Below are positions 50,316 through 58,144 of a stretch of DNA of 64,000 nt, one piece after another. Each line of letters opens with the position of its first letter. Within the stretch, counting starts at the first letter, position 1. Origin of the DNA: Alphaproteobacteria bacterium (lineage in GTDB: Bacteria; Pseudomonadota; Alphaproteobacteria; Caulobacterales; Caulobacteraceae); contig JAHJME010000027.1 in NCBI GenBank assembly GCA_018821435.1, forward strand, positions 1-64,000. The letters run 5' to 3'. The position numbers and the translations under genes are program-made. The notes under the pieces are model-generated. The model did no database searches, was not told where the DNA came from, and saw only the letters and a list, made by a program, of their open reading frames with translations.

Positions 50316-52550
50316 ATGACCAGTCGCAACGGGGTGTCGTTTCGTAGGCTGTTGATGGGTGCGTGCGCCGGGCTGGCGTTGGCGCCGCAGGTGGCCTGGG
50401 CCGCTGCGGCCGACGCCGACGAGAGCAAGGTCGAGGAGGTCATCGTCACCGCCCAGAAGCGCGAAGAGCGCCTGCAGGACGTGCCGATCGCCATCACCGC
50501 GATCTCGGGCCAGACGGTGAAGAAGGCCGGCCTCTCCAGCTTCTATGACCTGGGCCAGTACGTCCCCAGCTTCACCGCCGACATGTACGGCGACGCCCGC
50601 GCGGCGCGGATGACCCTGCGCGGCGTGGCCTCGGTGCAGGACAATCCGGGCAAGCAGTCGTCGGTGGGCGTGTTCATCGACGGCGTGTTCATGGCCCGCA
50701 CGGGCATGGGCGCCAGCGACCTGCTGGACATCGAGCGGATGGAGATCCTGCGCGGCCCGCAGGGCACGCTGTTCGGGATGAACACCGCGGCCGGCCTGGT
50801 CAACATCGTCACCAAGCGGCCGGACCTGAACGCCTTCCACGGCTACGGCGAGGCGGTCTACGGCAACTACGACCGCAAGGAACTGCGCGCCAGCGTCACC
50901 GGCCCGATCATCGACGGCAAGATGGGCTTCAGCCTGTCGGGCTACAGCATTCATCGCGACGGCCTGCTCTACAACTCCACCCTCAAGAAGGACGTGGACA
51001 GCCAGGCCAAGTGGAACGTCCGCGGCAAGCTGGCCTACGTCGGCGACAACTTCGACGTCACCCTCACCGGCGACGTCCAGCGCGAGGACTCCGACTGCTG
51101 CGCGTATGTGATCCTGTCGGCGCTGCCGACGGTCAGCATCGCCGGCATCAACGTCTTCAACCAGATCCCGCCGGGCGCGCCCTATTCGCGGGTCACCGCC
51201 AACAGCGCCGTGAACCAGAACCAGCACCATGGCGGTGGGCTGTCCCTGGTCGCCAACTACAATCTCAACGACTTCACCTTCACCTCGGTGACGGCGTGGC
51301 GGAAGTGGCGCTTCCATGGCCTGAACGACACGGACTCGTTCCCGATCGTCGCGGCCGACAACGCCCTGATCGTCCAGAACCACGACCAGGTCAGTCAGGA
51401 ATTCCGCATCGCCTCGCCGGCCGGGCGGAAGCTCGAGTTCGTGGGCGGGCTGTTCTACTTCGAGCGGCTGTCGTGGGACTATGAGCGGCGTATTCCGCAG
51501 GGGCCGACCGCCACCCAGGCCCAACCCGGCACCGACGGCGCCACGGTGATCATCGGCGATTTGAACGACGTCTCGTACGCGGTGTTCGGCAACGTCACCT
51601 ACCACTTCACCGACGCCCTGACCGGGTCGGCCGGGATGCGCTACACCCGCGAGGTCCAGGACGCCGACTTCACCCAGACCTCGAAGGGCTCGGCGTTCGT
51701 CAACCTGGGCCGCCGCTTCGGTCAGTTGGAAGAGGGCCAGGTCACCTGGTCGGCCAACCTCAACTACCACGTGACGCCGGACATCATGGTCTACGGCTCG
51801 GCGGCGCGGGGCTTCAAGCCTAGCGGGTTCGACCTGACCCGCCTGCGCAACTTCAACAACTTCACGTTCAAGCCGGAGACAAACGACAACATCGAGCTGG
51901 GCTTCAAGTCGACGCTGCTTGACCGGCGCCTGATCCTGAACGTCGCGGCCTATCACACGACCTACAACAACTTCCAGACCAGCGCCCTGGACGGCCTTTT
52001 CCTGGTCACCACGAACGCCAAGAAGTTCGTGACCCAGGGGATCGAGATCGAGAGCACGGCCTATCCGATGGACGGCCTGGTGCTCCAGGTCGCGGCGGGC
52101 TTCACCGACGCGCGCTATCGCGACTTCAAGAACGCGGCCTGCCTTCCCGGCATCGCCGGGGCCTGCAATCTGACCGGCCGACGCCTGCAGCTGTCGCCGC
52201 GCTACACCGTCAACGCCTCGTTGGAGTACCGCCACGCGATGGGCGAGAGCGATTGGGACGGCTTCAGCCGGCTGGAATATTCGTTCCGCAGCAGCGTGTT
52301 CTCGGCCCAGAACCTGGACGTCCAAACCCGGCAGGGCGCGTTCAGCCTGGTCAACGCCCGCATCGGCGTGGAGAGCCCCGACGGGCTGAAGCTGGAGCTG
52401 TGGGCGCGCAACCTGTTCAACAAGGACTGGGTCACCCTGTTCTTCGGCACGCCGGGCATCGGCGGCGGGGTCCCCGGCCGCGCCGGGTCCTACTCCGGCT
52501 TCCTGGGCGAGCCGCGGATGTACGGCGGCCGGATCGCAAAGACGTTTTGA
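50316..52550 (+). CDS. TonB-dependent outer-membrane receptor (paralog 3 of 3)
   Basis: 744 residues from ATG 50316 (GGGGGAA 6 bases upstream). Signal peptide (FRRLLMGACAGLALAPQ, cleavage near AWAAA), TonB-box region VEEVIVTAQKREERLQDVPIA, plug motifs VFIDGVFMARTGMG and RGPQGTLFGMNTAAGLVNIV, and a barrel ending GGRIAKTF. Vicinal Cys261-Cys262 (DSDCCA) align with the other receptors. A second Cys pair (NAACLPGIAGACNLTG) also occurs in the first receptor. The upstream dyad suggests TetR control. It is followed by an intrinsic terminator and then the third ACAD pair. Confidence 0.92.
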   Translation: MTSRNGVSFRRLLMGACAGLALAPQVAWAAAADADESKVEEVIVTAQKREERLQDVPIAITAISGQTVKKAGLSSFYDLGQYVPSFTADMYGDARAARMTLRGVASVQDNPGKQSSVGVFIDGVFMARTGMGASDLLDIERMEILRGPQGTLFGMNTAAGLVNIVTKRPDLNAFHGYGEAVYGNYDRKELRASVTGPIIDGKMGFSLSGYSIHRDGLLYNSTLKKDVDSQAKWNVRGKLAYVGDNFDVTLTGDVQREDSDCCAYVILSALPTVSIAGINVFNQIPPGAPYSRVTANSAVNQNQHHGGGLSLVANYNLNDFTFTSVTAWRKWRFHGLNDTDSFPIVAADNALIVQNHDQVSQEFRIASPAGRKLEFVGGLFYFERLSWDYERRIPQGPTATQAQPGTDGATVIIGDLNDVSYAVFGNVTYHFTDALTGSAGMRYTREVQDADFTQTSKGSAFVNLGRRFGQLEEGQVTWSANLNYHVTPDIMVYGSAARGFKPSGFDLTRLRNFNNFTFKPETNDNIELGFKSTLLDRRLILNVAAYHTTYNNFQTSALDGLFLVTTNAKKFVTQGIEIESTAYPMDGLVLQVAAGFTDARYRDFKNAACLPGIAGACNLTGRRLQLSPRYTVNASLEYRHAMGESDWDGFSRLEYSFRSSVFSAQNLDVQTRQGAFSLVNARIGVESPDGLKLELWARNLFNKDWVTLFFGTPGIGGGVPGRAGSYSGFLGEPRMYGGRIAKTF

Positions 52551-52575
52551 ACCCGATGGCCTCCCCTCGGAACCT

Positions 52576-52617
52576 GCGCGTGGCCGTGACGATCGCGTCC
52601 GGCCACGCGCAATTTTT
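52576..52617 (+). terminator. Rho-independent terminator after the third TonB-receptor gene
   Basis: GCGCGTGGCCG (52576-52586), a 13-base loop, and CGGCCACGCGC (52600-52610) give a perfect 11-bp stem followed by AATTTTT (52611-52617). This is the clearest intrinsic terminator in the window. A 12-bp palindrome CCGCTTAAGCGG (52626-52637) follows, just before the next gene. Confidence 0.8.
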
Positions 52618-52647
52618 CCAGGCGGCCGCTTAAGCGGAGAGCTCGGT

Positions 52648-53784
52648 ATGGAGTTCAACTGGCCGGACGAAGACGCGCAGTTCCGAGGCGAGCTGCGCGA
52701 TTTCCTCGCGGCGACCCTGCCCGAGGACTTCGACGCCTTCGACATGGGCGCGCGCGAACGCGACAACTTCTCGCGCGACTTCGCCAAGAAGCTGTCGACG
52801 CGGGGCTGGCTGACGCCGGCCTGGCCCAAGCAGTACGGCGGGCTGGAACAGTCGGCCTGGCAGCAGCTGATCCTCAGCGAGGAGATGGTCGGTCACGGCG
52901 AGCCGCGGACCGGGCAGTACATGTGCGTGAACTGGGTCGGTCCGGCGATCATCCTGGCGGGCACCGACGAACAGAAGGACTACCACCTGGGCCGCATCAG
53001 CCGCGGCGACGTCACCTGGTGCCAGGGGTTCTCGGAACCGGACGCCGGCTCGGACCTGGCGTCGCTCAGGACCAGCGCGACGCGGGACGGCGACGACTAC
53101 ATCCTGCGCGGCGAAAAAATCTGGACGTCGTATGCGGGCGTCGCCGACTTCTGCTTCCTGCTGGCCCGGTCGGACCCCGAGGCGCATCGGCATCGCGGGA
53201 TCAGCATCTTCCTGGTGCCTACCGACGCGCCGGGGCTGACGATCCGCGAGATCCCGTCGGTGTTCCGGGAGGGGACGTTCAATTCGTGCGTCTTCGACGA
53301 GGTCCGCGCGCCGGAGGCCTGGCGGCTGGGGCCGGAGCACGGCGGCTGGCCGATCATCCGCAAACTGCTGGCCAACGAGCGGGTGGGCGTCGCGCGCTAT
53401 CACCGCGCCGAGACCTTCCTGCTGAAAGCCGTGAAGGTGGCGAAGGCCGCCGGGATCATGGACGACCCGATCATCAGCGAGGCCCTGGCCAAAGCCAAGG
53501 CGGCCTGCGACGCGGCCCGGGTGCTGGTCTACCAAGTGGTCGACGAGCGGGCGAAGGGACGCCAGCCGGACCTGACGGCCTACGTCTATCGGGTGGCGGC
53601 GATCCGCTGCGAGAAGCTGGTCTACGAGGCCGCGCTGCGGGTCCAGGGCTCAGACAGCGTCGCGCCCGACAGCGTGGCGGCCGGCCAGTTCCAGCACGCC
53701 GTGACCGCCGGGGTGGCGACCGGCACGCTGGAGATGCAGCTCAATCTGATCGCCCGCGACATCATCGGCGTGGCAGGGGCCTGA
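52648..53784 (+). CDS. Acyl-CoA dehydrogenase, large-type subunit (pair 3)
   Basis: 378 residues, same length as its paralog at 36469. N-domain FNWPDEDAQFRGELRDFLAATL, WLTPAWPKQYGGL, CVNWVGPAIILAGTDEQK, and FAD loop FSEPDAGSDLASLRT, where the usual Gly before Ala is Asp. The C-terminal helix is GTLEMQLNLIARDIIG. It should form the large subunit of a heteromeric dehydrogenase with the next gene, 4 bases downstream. A palindrome CCGCTTAAGCGG ends 10 bases before the ATG. It is separated from the TonB-receptor gene by an intrinsic terminator, so it probably has its own promoter. Confidence 0.9.
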   Translation: MEFNWPDEDAQFRGELRDFLAATLPEDFDAFDMGARERDNFSRDFAKKLSTRGWLTPAWPKQYGGLEQSAWQQLILSEEMVGHGEPRTGQYMCVNWVGPAIILAGTDEQKDYHLGRISRGDVTWCQGFSEPDAGSDLASLRTSATRDGDDYILRGEKIWTSYAGVADFCFLLARSDPEAHRHRGISIFLVPTDAPGLTIREIPSVFREGTFNSCVFDEVRAPEAWRLGPEHGGWPIIRKLLANERVGVARYHRAETFLLKAVKVAKAAGIMDDPIISEALAKAKAACDAARVLVYQVVDERAKGRQPDLTAYVYRVAAIRCEKLVYEAALRVQGSDSVAPDSVAAGQFQHAVTAGVATGTLEMQLNLIARDIIGVAGA

Positions 53785-53788
53785 CGTC

Positions 53789-54706
53789 ATGGACATGACA
53801 TTCGACGACACCCAGACGGCCATCAAGGACTCCTGCGACCGCCTGTTCGGCCGCATGGCCGGCCCCGCTCGGGCCCGCGCGCTGGGCCACGTCGGCGGCG
53901 CCGATCTGGCGCTGGCCGAGGCCCTGGAAGAGGCCGGCTTCCTCGACCTGTTCGCCGAGGAGGACGCCGGGCCGCTGGTGGCTGCGCTCATCACCGAATG
54001 GGCGGCCAAGGCGGCGGCGCTGGTTCCGGTCGGCGCCCGCACGCTGGTGGCGCCCACGGTGATCGCCGGCGCCCTGCCGCAGATCATCGCCGTCTGCGAC
54101 GCCGCCCACGCCGGGCCAGTGCGCTATGCGGCGCAGGCCGACGTGGTGATCCAGATCGACGGCGACGCCGCGGTGATCGCCCAGCGCGGCGATTTCACGG
54201 TCGAGCCGGTGGCCTCGATCTTCGGCTATCCCATGGCGCGGATCTCGGGCCTGACGGGCGTGCGCCTGGGCGCCGGGTCGGGCGAGGCCGTTCGGCGCTG
54301 GTGGCAGGTGGCGCTGGCCGCCGAGATCGCGGGCACGGCGCGCGCGGCGCTGGACCAGACCATCGCCTATCTTCAGCAGCGGGTGCAGTTCGGCCGTCAG
54401 ATCGCCTCGTTCCAGGCCGTCCAGCACCGGCTGGTCGACTGCCACGTCTCGGTGGAATCCACGGCCTGGGCGGCGCGTGAAGCGGCCGCCCGTGGCGCGC
54501 CGGCGGCCCTGGCGGCGGGCGCGGCGATCACGGCGGTGGAGTGCGCCCAGCGGGTGTTCGACGAGACGCACCAGCTGTCGGGCGCCATCGGCTTCACCAC
54601 CGAATACGACCTCTATCTGTGGTCGATGCGCCTGCAGACCCTGCGCCAGGAGTGTGGGGGAATCCGCGCCCACGCCAGCGCCCTGGTGGCCAGCGCCTGG
54701 ACCTGA
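53789..54706 (+). CDS. Acyl-CoA dehydrogenase, small-type subunit (pair 3)
   Basis: 305 residues. Blocks DDTQTAIKDSCDRLFGRMAGPARARAL, EAGFLDLFAEEDAGPLVAALIT, and YLQQRVQFGRQIASFQAVQHRLVDC, then DETHQLSGAIGFTTEYDLYLWSM. Like the proteins at 34280 and 37610 it lacks the SEPGAGSD loop and is short. It closely matches 37610-38536, so pair 3 is a duplicate of pair 2. It ends 4 bases before the convergent TetR-type gene. The duplication suggests either two successive rounds of side-chain dehydrogenation or two related substrates. Confidence 0.87.
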   Translation: MDMTFDDTQTAIKDSCDRLFGRMAGPARARALGHVGGADLALAEALEEAGFLDLFAEEDAGPLVAALITEWAAKAAALVPVGARTLVAPTVIAGALPQIIAVCDAAHAGPVRYAAQADVVIQIDGDAAVIAQRGDFTVEPVASIFGYPMARISGLTGVRLGAGSGEAVRRWWQVALAAEIAGTARAALDQTIAYLQQRVQFGRQIASFQAVQHRLVDCHVSVESTAWAAREAAARGAPAALAAGAAITAVECAQRVFDETHQLSGAIGFTTEYDLYLWSMRLQTLRQECGGIRAHASALVASAWT

Positions 54707-54710
54707 TGGG

Positions 54711-55391
54711 TTAGGGGGTCTCGCCCTTGGGGGCGGGCTCGGCTTCGAACACCAGCCGCAGCGCAGCGCTCAGCAGCATGGCGCGCAGGGCGTCCTTGCT
54801 CATGGTGGTCTTGTACCAGACCACCGAGTTCAGCATGCCGCTGACCGCGTGGCTGACCACCTGGGCTTCCTGCTCGTCCAGGTCGGGCCGGGCCTGGCAG
54901 ATGATGGTGACGATCTCGGCGTAGATCACCCGCCAGCGGCGATCCAGCGCGCGGCGGATATCTTCGGGCAGGGTGACCCGTTCCAGGTAGGTCAGCGCCG
55001 TCAGGTCGGCGTAGTCGAGGTGGCGGTCCACCACGCCGGTGGTCCATTGGCGCAGCGCCTCGTCCGGCGTCCCGCCGGCGGCATGGACATCGCGCAGCAG
55101 CTGTTCGGAGAAGCCGACCAAGGTCTCCAGCAGGGCCACGTACAGGTCCAGCTTGCTGCGGAAATGGCGGTAGAGCGCGGTGCTGCTCATGCCCACCGTG
55201 ACGCCGATGTCCTCGATGCCCACGCCGTGGAAGCTGCGCTGGCGGAACAGGCGCGCGGCTTCGTGCAGGATGCGCTCGCGCGTGCGGCGGCCCCTGACGT
55301 TGCCCTTGGCCTTCGGCGGCGCCGCCGTGTCCGGGGACGTGCTCACCGCGGGGTGATCCTGGATCGTCGCAACTCGCCTGCCCCTGGCCAT
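54711..55391 (-). CDS. TetR-family transcriptional regulator
   Basis: 226 residues from ATG 55391, with AGGGG 7 bases upstream; an ATG 7 codons earlier lacks a site. After a short basic, disordered start the helix-turn-helix reads RTRERILHEAARLFRQRSFHG, then IGVTVGMSSTALYRHFRSKLDL. The larger C-terminal domain (TetR_C, with LTALTYLERVTLPEDIRRAL) is of the kind that binds acyl-CoA or hydrophobic ligands. A TTTGTAAG/CTTACAAA dyad upstream of its start is a probable autoregulatory operator, and a related site precedes the third TonB receptor. It may repress that receptor and the ACAD pair. Confidence 0.87.
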   Translation of the reverse strand: MARGRRVATIQDHPAVSTSPDTAAPPKAKGNVRGRRTRERILHEAARLFRQRSFHGVGIEDIGVTVGMSSTALYRHFRSKLDLYVALLETLVGFSEQLLRDVHAAGGTPDEALRQWTTGVVDRHLDYADLTALTYLERVTLPEDIRRALDRRWRVIYAEIVTIICQARPDLDEQEAQVVSHAVSGMLNSVVWYKTTMSKDALRAMLLSAALRLVFEAEPAPKGETP

Positions 55392-55447
55392 GCCCACGCC
55401 CCTATAGCCCATCCGTGGTGGCGGTCGGCAAGATGCAACCTCGGATA

Positions 55448-55469
55448 TTTGTAAGCAAGTTCTTACAAA
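55448..55469. promoter_or_regulatory. Inverted repeat TTTGTAAG-N6-CTTACAAA, candidate TetR operator
   Basis: Perfect 8-bp arms (55448-55455 and 55462-55469) separated by 6 bases, 57 bases before the TetR start. The same half-site and spacing recur at 50209-50230. The adhesin-like gene diverges 105 bases further on, so both may be affected. Confidence 0.65.
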
Positions 55470-55573
55470 CTGAAACGACGCTCATCGGCCGTTCACACGC
55501 GCTCGCGGAAGATGGCGCGGCGCTGTAGGCCCTTCTTAAGACGCGCGCTATAGCTATCGATGTCGTGGGAAAC

Positions 55574-56212
55574 ATGCTGAACAGCTTCCGCCTTCCAGCC
55601 GTCGCCGCAGCGGTGACGCTGCTTGCCGCCGGCGCTGCCGAGGCGCGGATCTTCTACATCACCCAATCGGGCGTCGATGCCTGGACGGTGATGGACAAGG
55701 ACGGCATCGAGCGCACGCCCGGCTCGCCGGTGCGCAAGGCCTGGGCCGTGCGGGTCCAGCGCAACATCCTGAGCGGCAACCCGCCTCAACCGGGCTATGT
55801 GCGCACGCTGACCGAATACGACTGCGCCGCCCAGCGCACCCGCTGGCGGGAATTCACCGCCTTCTCGCGGGCCGGCGGCCTGCTGATCAGCAAGGTCAAT
55901 CCGCAGCCCGAGTGGGGACCCGCCGACGAGGCGTCCGACACCTATGCGGCCTACCGGGTCGTCTGCGAAGGCGTGGGCGGCGGTTCGGTGGTGTCGGCCG
56001 ACAGCGTGGCCAAGGTGGTCATCAACCTGATGGGCTCGTGGGACCCGCCGCCCGAGCCGTTCGCCCCGATCACGCCGGTGGTGGCGCCGGTCGCGCCGGG
56101 CGCCAAGGGGGCTGTCGCCCCGGCGAAGGCGCCGTCCGCGAAGACCACGCCCGCCAAGGCGACGCCGGCCAAGCCCGTGACGCCGGCCGCGAAGCCGGCG
56201 CCCAAGCGCTAG
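55574..56212 (+). CDS. Secreted surface-adhesin-E-like protein with a Lys/Ala/Pro tail
   Basis: About 212 residues from ATG 55574; a GTG 3 codons earlier is possible. Signal peptide (FRLPAVAAAVTLLAAGAAEA) is followed by a compact domain with ITQSGVDAWTVMDKDGIER, VRTLTEYDCAAQRTRWREF and AYRVVCEG. Two cysteines (YDC and VVC) probably form a disulfide. The pattern resembles the small adhesin E (surface-adhesin) domain found in many Proteobacteria, whose function outside Haemophilus is unclear. The last ~40 residues are low-complexity Ala/Pro/Lys, with repeats such as KATPAKP, and may bind anionic cell-wall polymers. It converges with the CHRD gene. Confidence 0.6.
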   Translation: MLNSFRLPAVAAAVTLLAAGAAEARIFYITQSGVDAWTVMDKDGIERTPGSPVRKAWAVRVQRNILSGNPPQPGYVRTLTEYDCAAQRTRWREFTAFSRAGGLLISKVNPQPEWGPADEASDTYAAYRVVCEGVGGGSVVSADSVAKVVINLMGSWDPPPEPFAPITPVVAPVAPGAKGAVAPAKAPSAKTTPAKATPAKPVTPAAKPAPKR

Positions 56213-56214
56213 GC

Positions 56215-56625
56215 CTATTTCATCAGCTGGCCACGGATCGCGCCGCCGGGGAACTCGGCGTTGTGCACGTTGACGTAGAAGCCGGCCGGATTGGCCAGGA
56301 TGTCCTTGATCACGGCCGCATCGACCGTGGCGCAGCCCTCGGTCTTGCCGGCGGCGTCGGGCGCCTTCATCGGCACCACGGGCGGGCCGTTGGCGCCGGC
56401 GGCGCCCCTGTGGACGTGGGCGGCGGTGGCCGCGCCGATCTTCTCCACCATCACGGTGTAGCAGACCTCGTTCTTGGCCGTGTCGATCTTGAAGGTTGCG
56501 TGGCCGGCGCCGTCGGTGTCGGGCGATCCGGCGCCGCCCAGGTGGGCGGACAGGGTCTCGGCCAGCGCCGGCGTGGCGGCCAGGCCGACCACGGCGAGCG
56601 CCGCGATGAAGGCGGACTTGTTCAT
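56215..56625 (-). CDS. Small secreted CHRD-domain protein
   Basis: 136 residues from ATG 56625 with GGAGG 7 bases upstream. Signal peptide MNKSAFIAALAVVGLAATPA. The mature part is a single CHRD domain: DGAGHATFKIDTAKNEVCYTV, the AAHVHRGAAGANGPPVV loop, and GFYVNVHNAEFPGGAIRGQL at the end. Two Cys (VCYTV, GCATV) could pair. CHRD domains were named from chordin; in bacteria they are small periplasmic or extracellular proteins of unproven function, possibly binding metal through HVH. It converges on the adhesin-like gene (2-base gap). Confidence 0.82.
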   Translation of the reverse strand: MNKSAFIAALAVVGLAATPALAETLSAHLGGAGSPDTDGAGHATFKIDTAKNEVCYTVMVEKIGAATAAHVHRGAAGANGPPVVPMKAPDAAGKTEGCATVDAAVIKDILANPAGFYVNVHNAEFPGGAIRGQLMK

Positions 56626-56719
56626 TGGTATTCCTCCCAAGCCCCCCGGCTTCAGGGGGCGAAGAGGAGGCCAACGCGGCGGGGCCGTCAACCGGCCTCG
56701 CCGCGTTAGGATCCGTCGA

Positions 56720-58000
56720 TCAGGTCCGGGTCGGGATGATCACCGGCAGGGTCTCGTAACCCTTCACGAAGCAGGACGGCACGCGGCGCGGCGCACCCAC
56801 CACTTCGATCTTCGGGAAGCGGGCCAGGATCTCTTCCCAGATGATCTTGAGCTGCAGCTCGGCCAGGCGGTTGCCCACGCAGCGGTGGATGCCGAAGCCG
56901 AACGACAGGTGCTGGCGCACCCGGGGCCGTTCGATCCAGTAGTCGTTGGGCCGCTCGATGACCTCTTCGTCGCGGTTGCCCGAGACGTACCACATGGCGA
57001 CCTTGTCGCCCTTCTTGATGGTCTTGCCGCCCAGCTCGAAGTCCTCCAGCGCCGTGCGGCGCATGTAGGCCAGCGGGGTCTGCCAGCGGATGGTCTCGGA
57101 GACCATGTTGGGGATCATCTTCTCGGGATCGGCCCGCAGGATGCGCTCCTGGTCCGGGTTCTGGCTGAGCGCCAGGACCGAGCCCGTGATGCTGTTGCGG
57201 GTGGTGTCGTTACCGCCCACGATCAGCAGGATCAGGTTCCCGAGGTATTCCATGCGGTCCATGTTCCGCGTGGATTCCCCGTGGGCCAGCATGGAGATCA
57301 GGTCGCCCTTCGGCGGCGCGTTCACCCGCTCGTTCCACAGGCGCATGAAGTACTCGACGCACTCGAACAGCTCGCCGCGGCGCTCGGTCTCGATCTCTTC
57401 CGGGGTCGTGCCCTTGAAGAGGCCGCTGTCCGGAGCGGCGGTGGCCACGTCGGACCAGCGGGTCAGCTTGCGGCGATCTTCCCAGGGGAAGTCGAACAGG
57501 GTCGCCAGCGTCATGGTGGTCAGCTCGATCGAGACCTTGTCCACCCAGTCGAACTGCTCGCCGATCGGCAGGCTGTCCAGGATAGCGGCCGCGCGTTCGC
57601 GAATGATCGGCTCCATGGCCGCCAGGTTCGGACCCGCGACGACCGGCGAGACGGTCTTGCGTTGCACGTCGTGCTTGGGCTGATCCATGGCGATGAACAT
57701 GGGCAGGGTGAAGTCTTCGGCCGGATCGGGCAGCACGATCGTCGGCTCGGACGAGAACACCTGGTGGTTCGTGTCCACGGCCATGATGTCGTTGTACTTG
57801 GTGATCGACCAGTAGCCGCCGACCTCCGCCTCGGGGGAGACCGACCAGTGGACGGGGTCTTCCTTCCGCAGGCGCTCGAAGTAGGGCCAGTGGGTGTCGG
57901 TGCGGAACAGCTCGTTGTCGCCCGGATCGATATCTTCCAGGGGCATCGCATAGGCCGCATCGCGGGCCGCGCGCTTCACGTCGATCGAGGCGTCGTCCAT
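56720..58000 (-). CDS. Cytochrome P450, CYP153-like (alkane/terminal hydroxylase type)
   Basis: 426 residues; a near-perfect SD AGGAGGT lies 6 bases before the ATG. CYP153-like text throughout: HWPYFERLRKEDPVHW, YNDIMAVDTNHQVFSSEPT, I-helix GGNDTTRN with Asp265, K-helix ETIRW, MWYVSGNRDEE, and heme loop FGFGIHRCVGNRLAEL with Cys374. CYP153 enzymes hydroxylate terminal carbons of alkanes and related chains. A complete acid-alcohol pair in the I-helix contrasts with the P450 at 20882. Its usual ferredoxin and reductase genes are not adjacent, so it depends on partners elsewhere. Confidence 0.88.
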   Translation of the reverse strand: MDDASIDVKRAARDAAYAMPLEDIDPGDNELFRTDTHWPYFERLRKEDPVHWSVSPEAEVGGYWSITKYNDIMAVDTNHQVFSSEPTIVLPDPAEDFTLPMFIAMDQPKHDVQRKTVSPVVAGPNLAAMEPIIRERAAAILDSLPIGEQFDWVDKVSIELTTMTLATLFDFPWEDRRKLTRWSDVATAAPDSGLFKGTTPEEIETERRGELFECVEYFMRLWNERVNAPPKGDLISMLAHGESTRNMDRMEYLGNLILLIVGGNDTTRNSITGSVLALSQNPDQERILRADPEKMIPNMVSETIRWQTPLAYMRRTALEDFELGGKTIKKGDKVAMWYVSGNRDEEVIERPNDYWIERPRVRQHLSFGFGIHRCVGNRLAELQLKIIWEEILARFPKIEVVGAPRRVPSCFVKGYETLPVIIPTRT

Positions 58001-58085
58001 GGGTTACCTCCTGGTCGCGGATCTGCAGCGCCCGCATTCTGTCAGCCCGAACGATGATCTTCGCGGAAGCGCGAGTCAAGAAAGA

Positions 58086-58099
58086 TGACGCTGGCGTCA
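58086..58099. promoter_or_regulatory. Dyad TGACGC-TG-GCGTCA before the CYP153-like gene
   Basis: Perfect 6-bp arms with a 2-base centre, in the 144-base gap between the leftward P450 and rightward GFA genes. The same arms with a 1-base centre occur at 60933-60945 before the lactonase gene, so both may bind one regulator. Confidence 0.45.
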
Positions 58100-58144
58100 A
58101 CTTTCCAAAGCTGAAAAATGTTCATGAGCGGATGCGGGGGAAAC

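Noticed and set aside
50178..52829. An 883-codon minus-strand frame opposite the third TonB receptor
   Set aside because: Shadow of the receptor gene; composition is that of a reversed GC-rich frame, with no motifs or start site.
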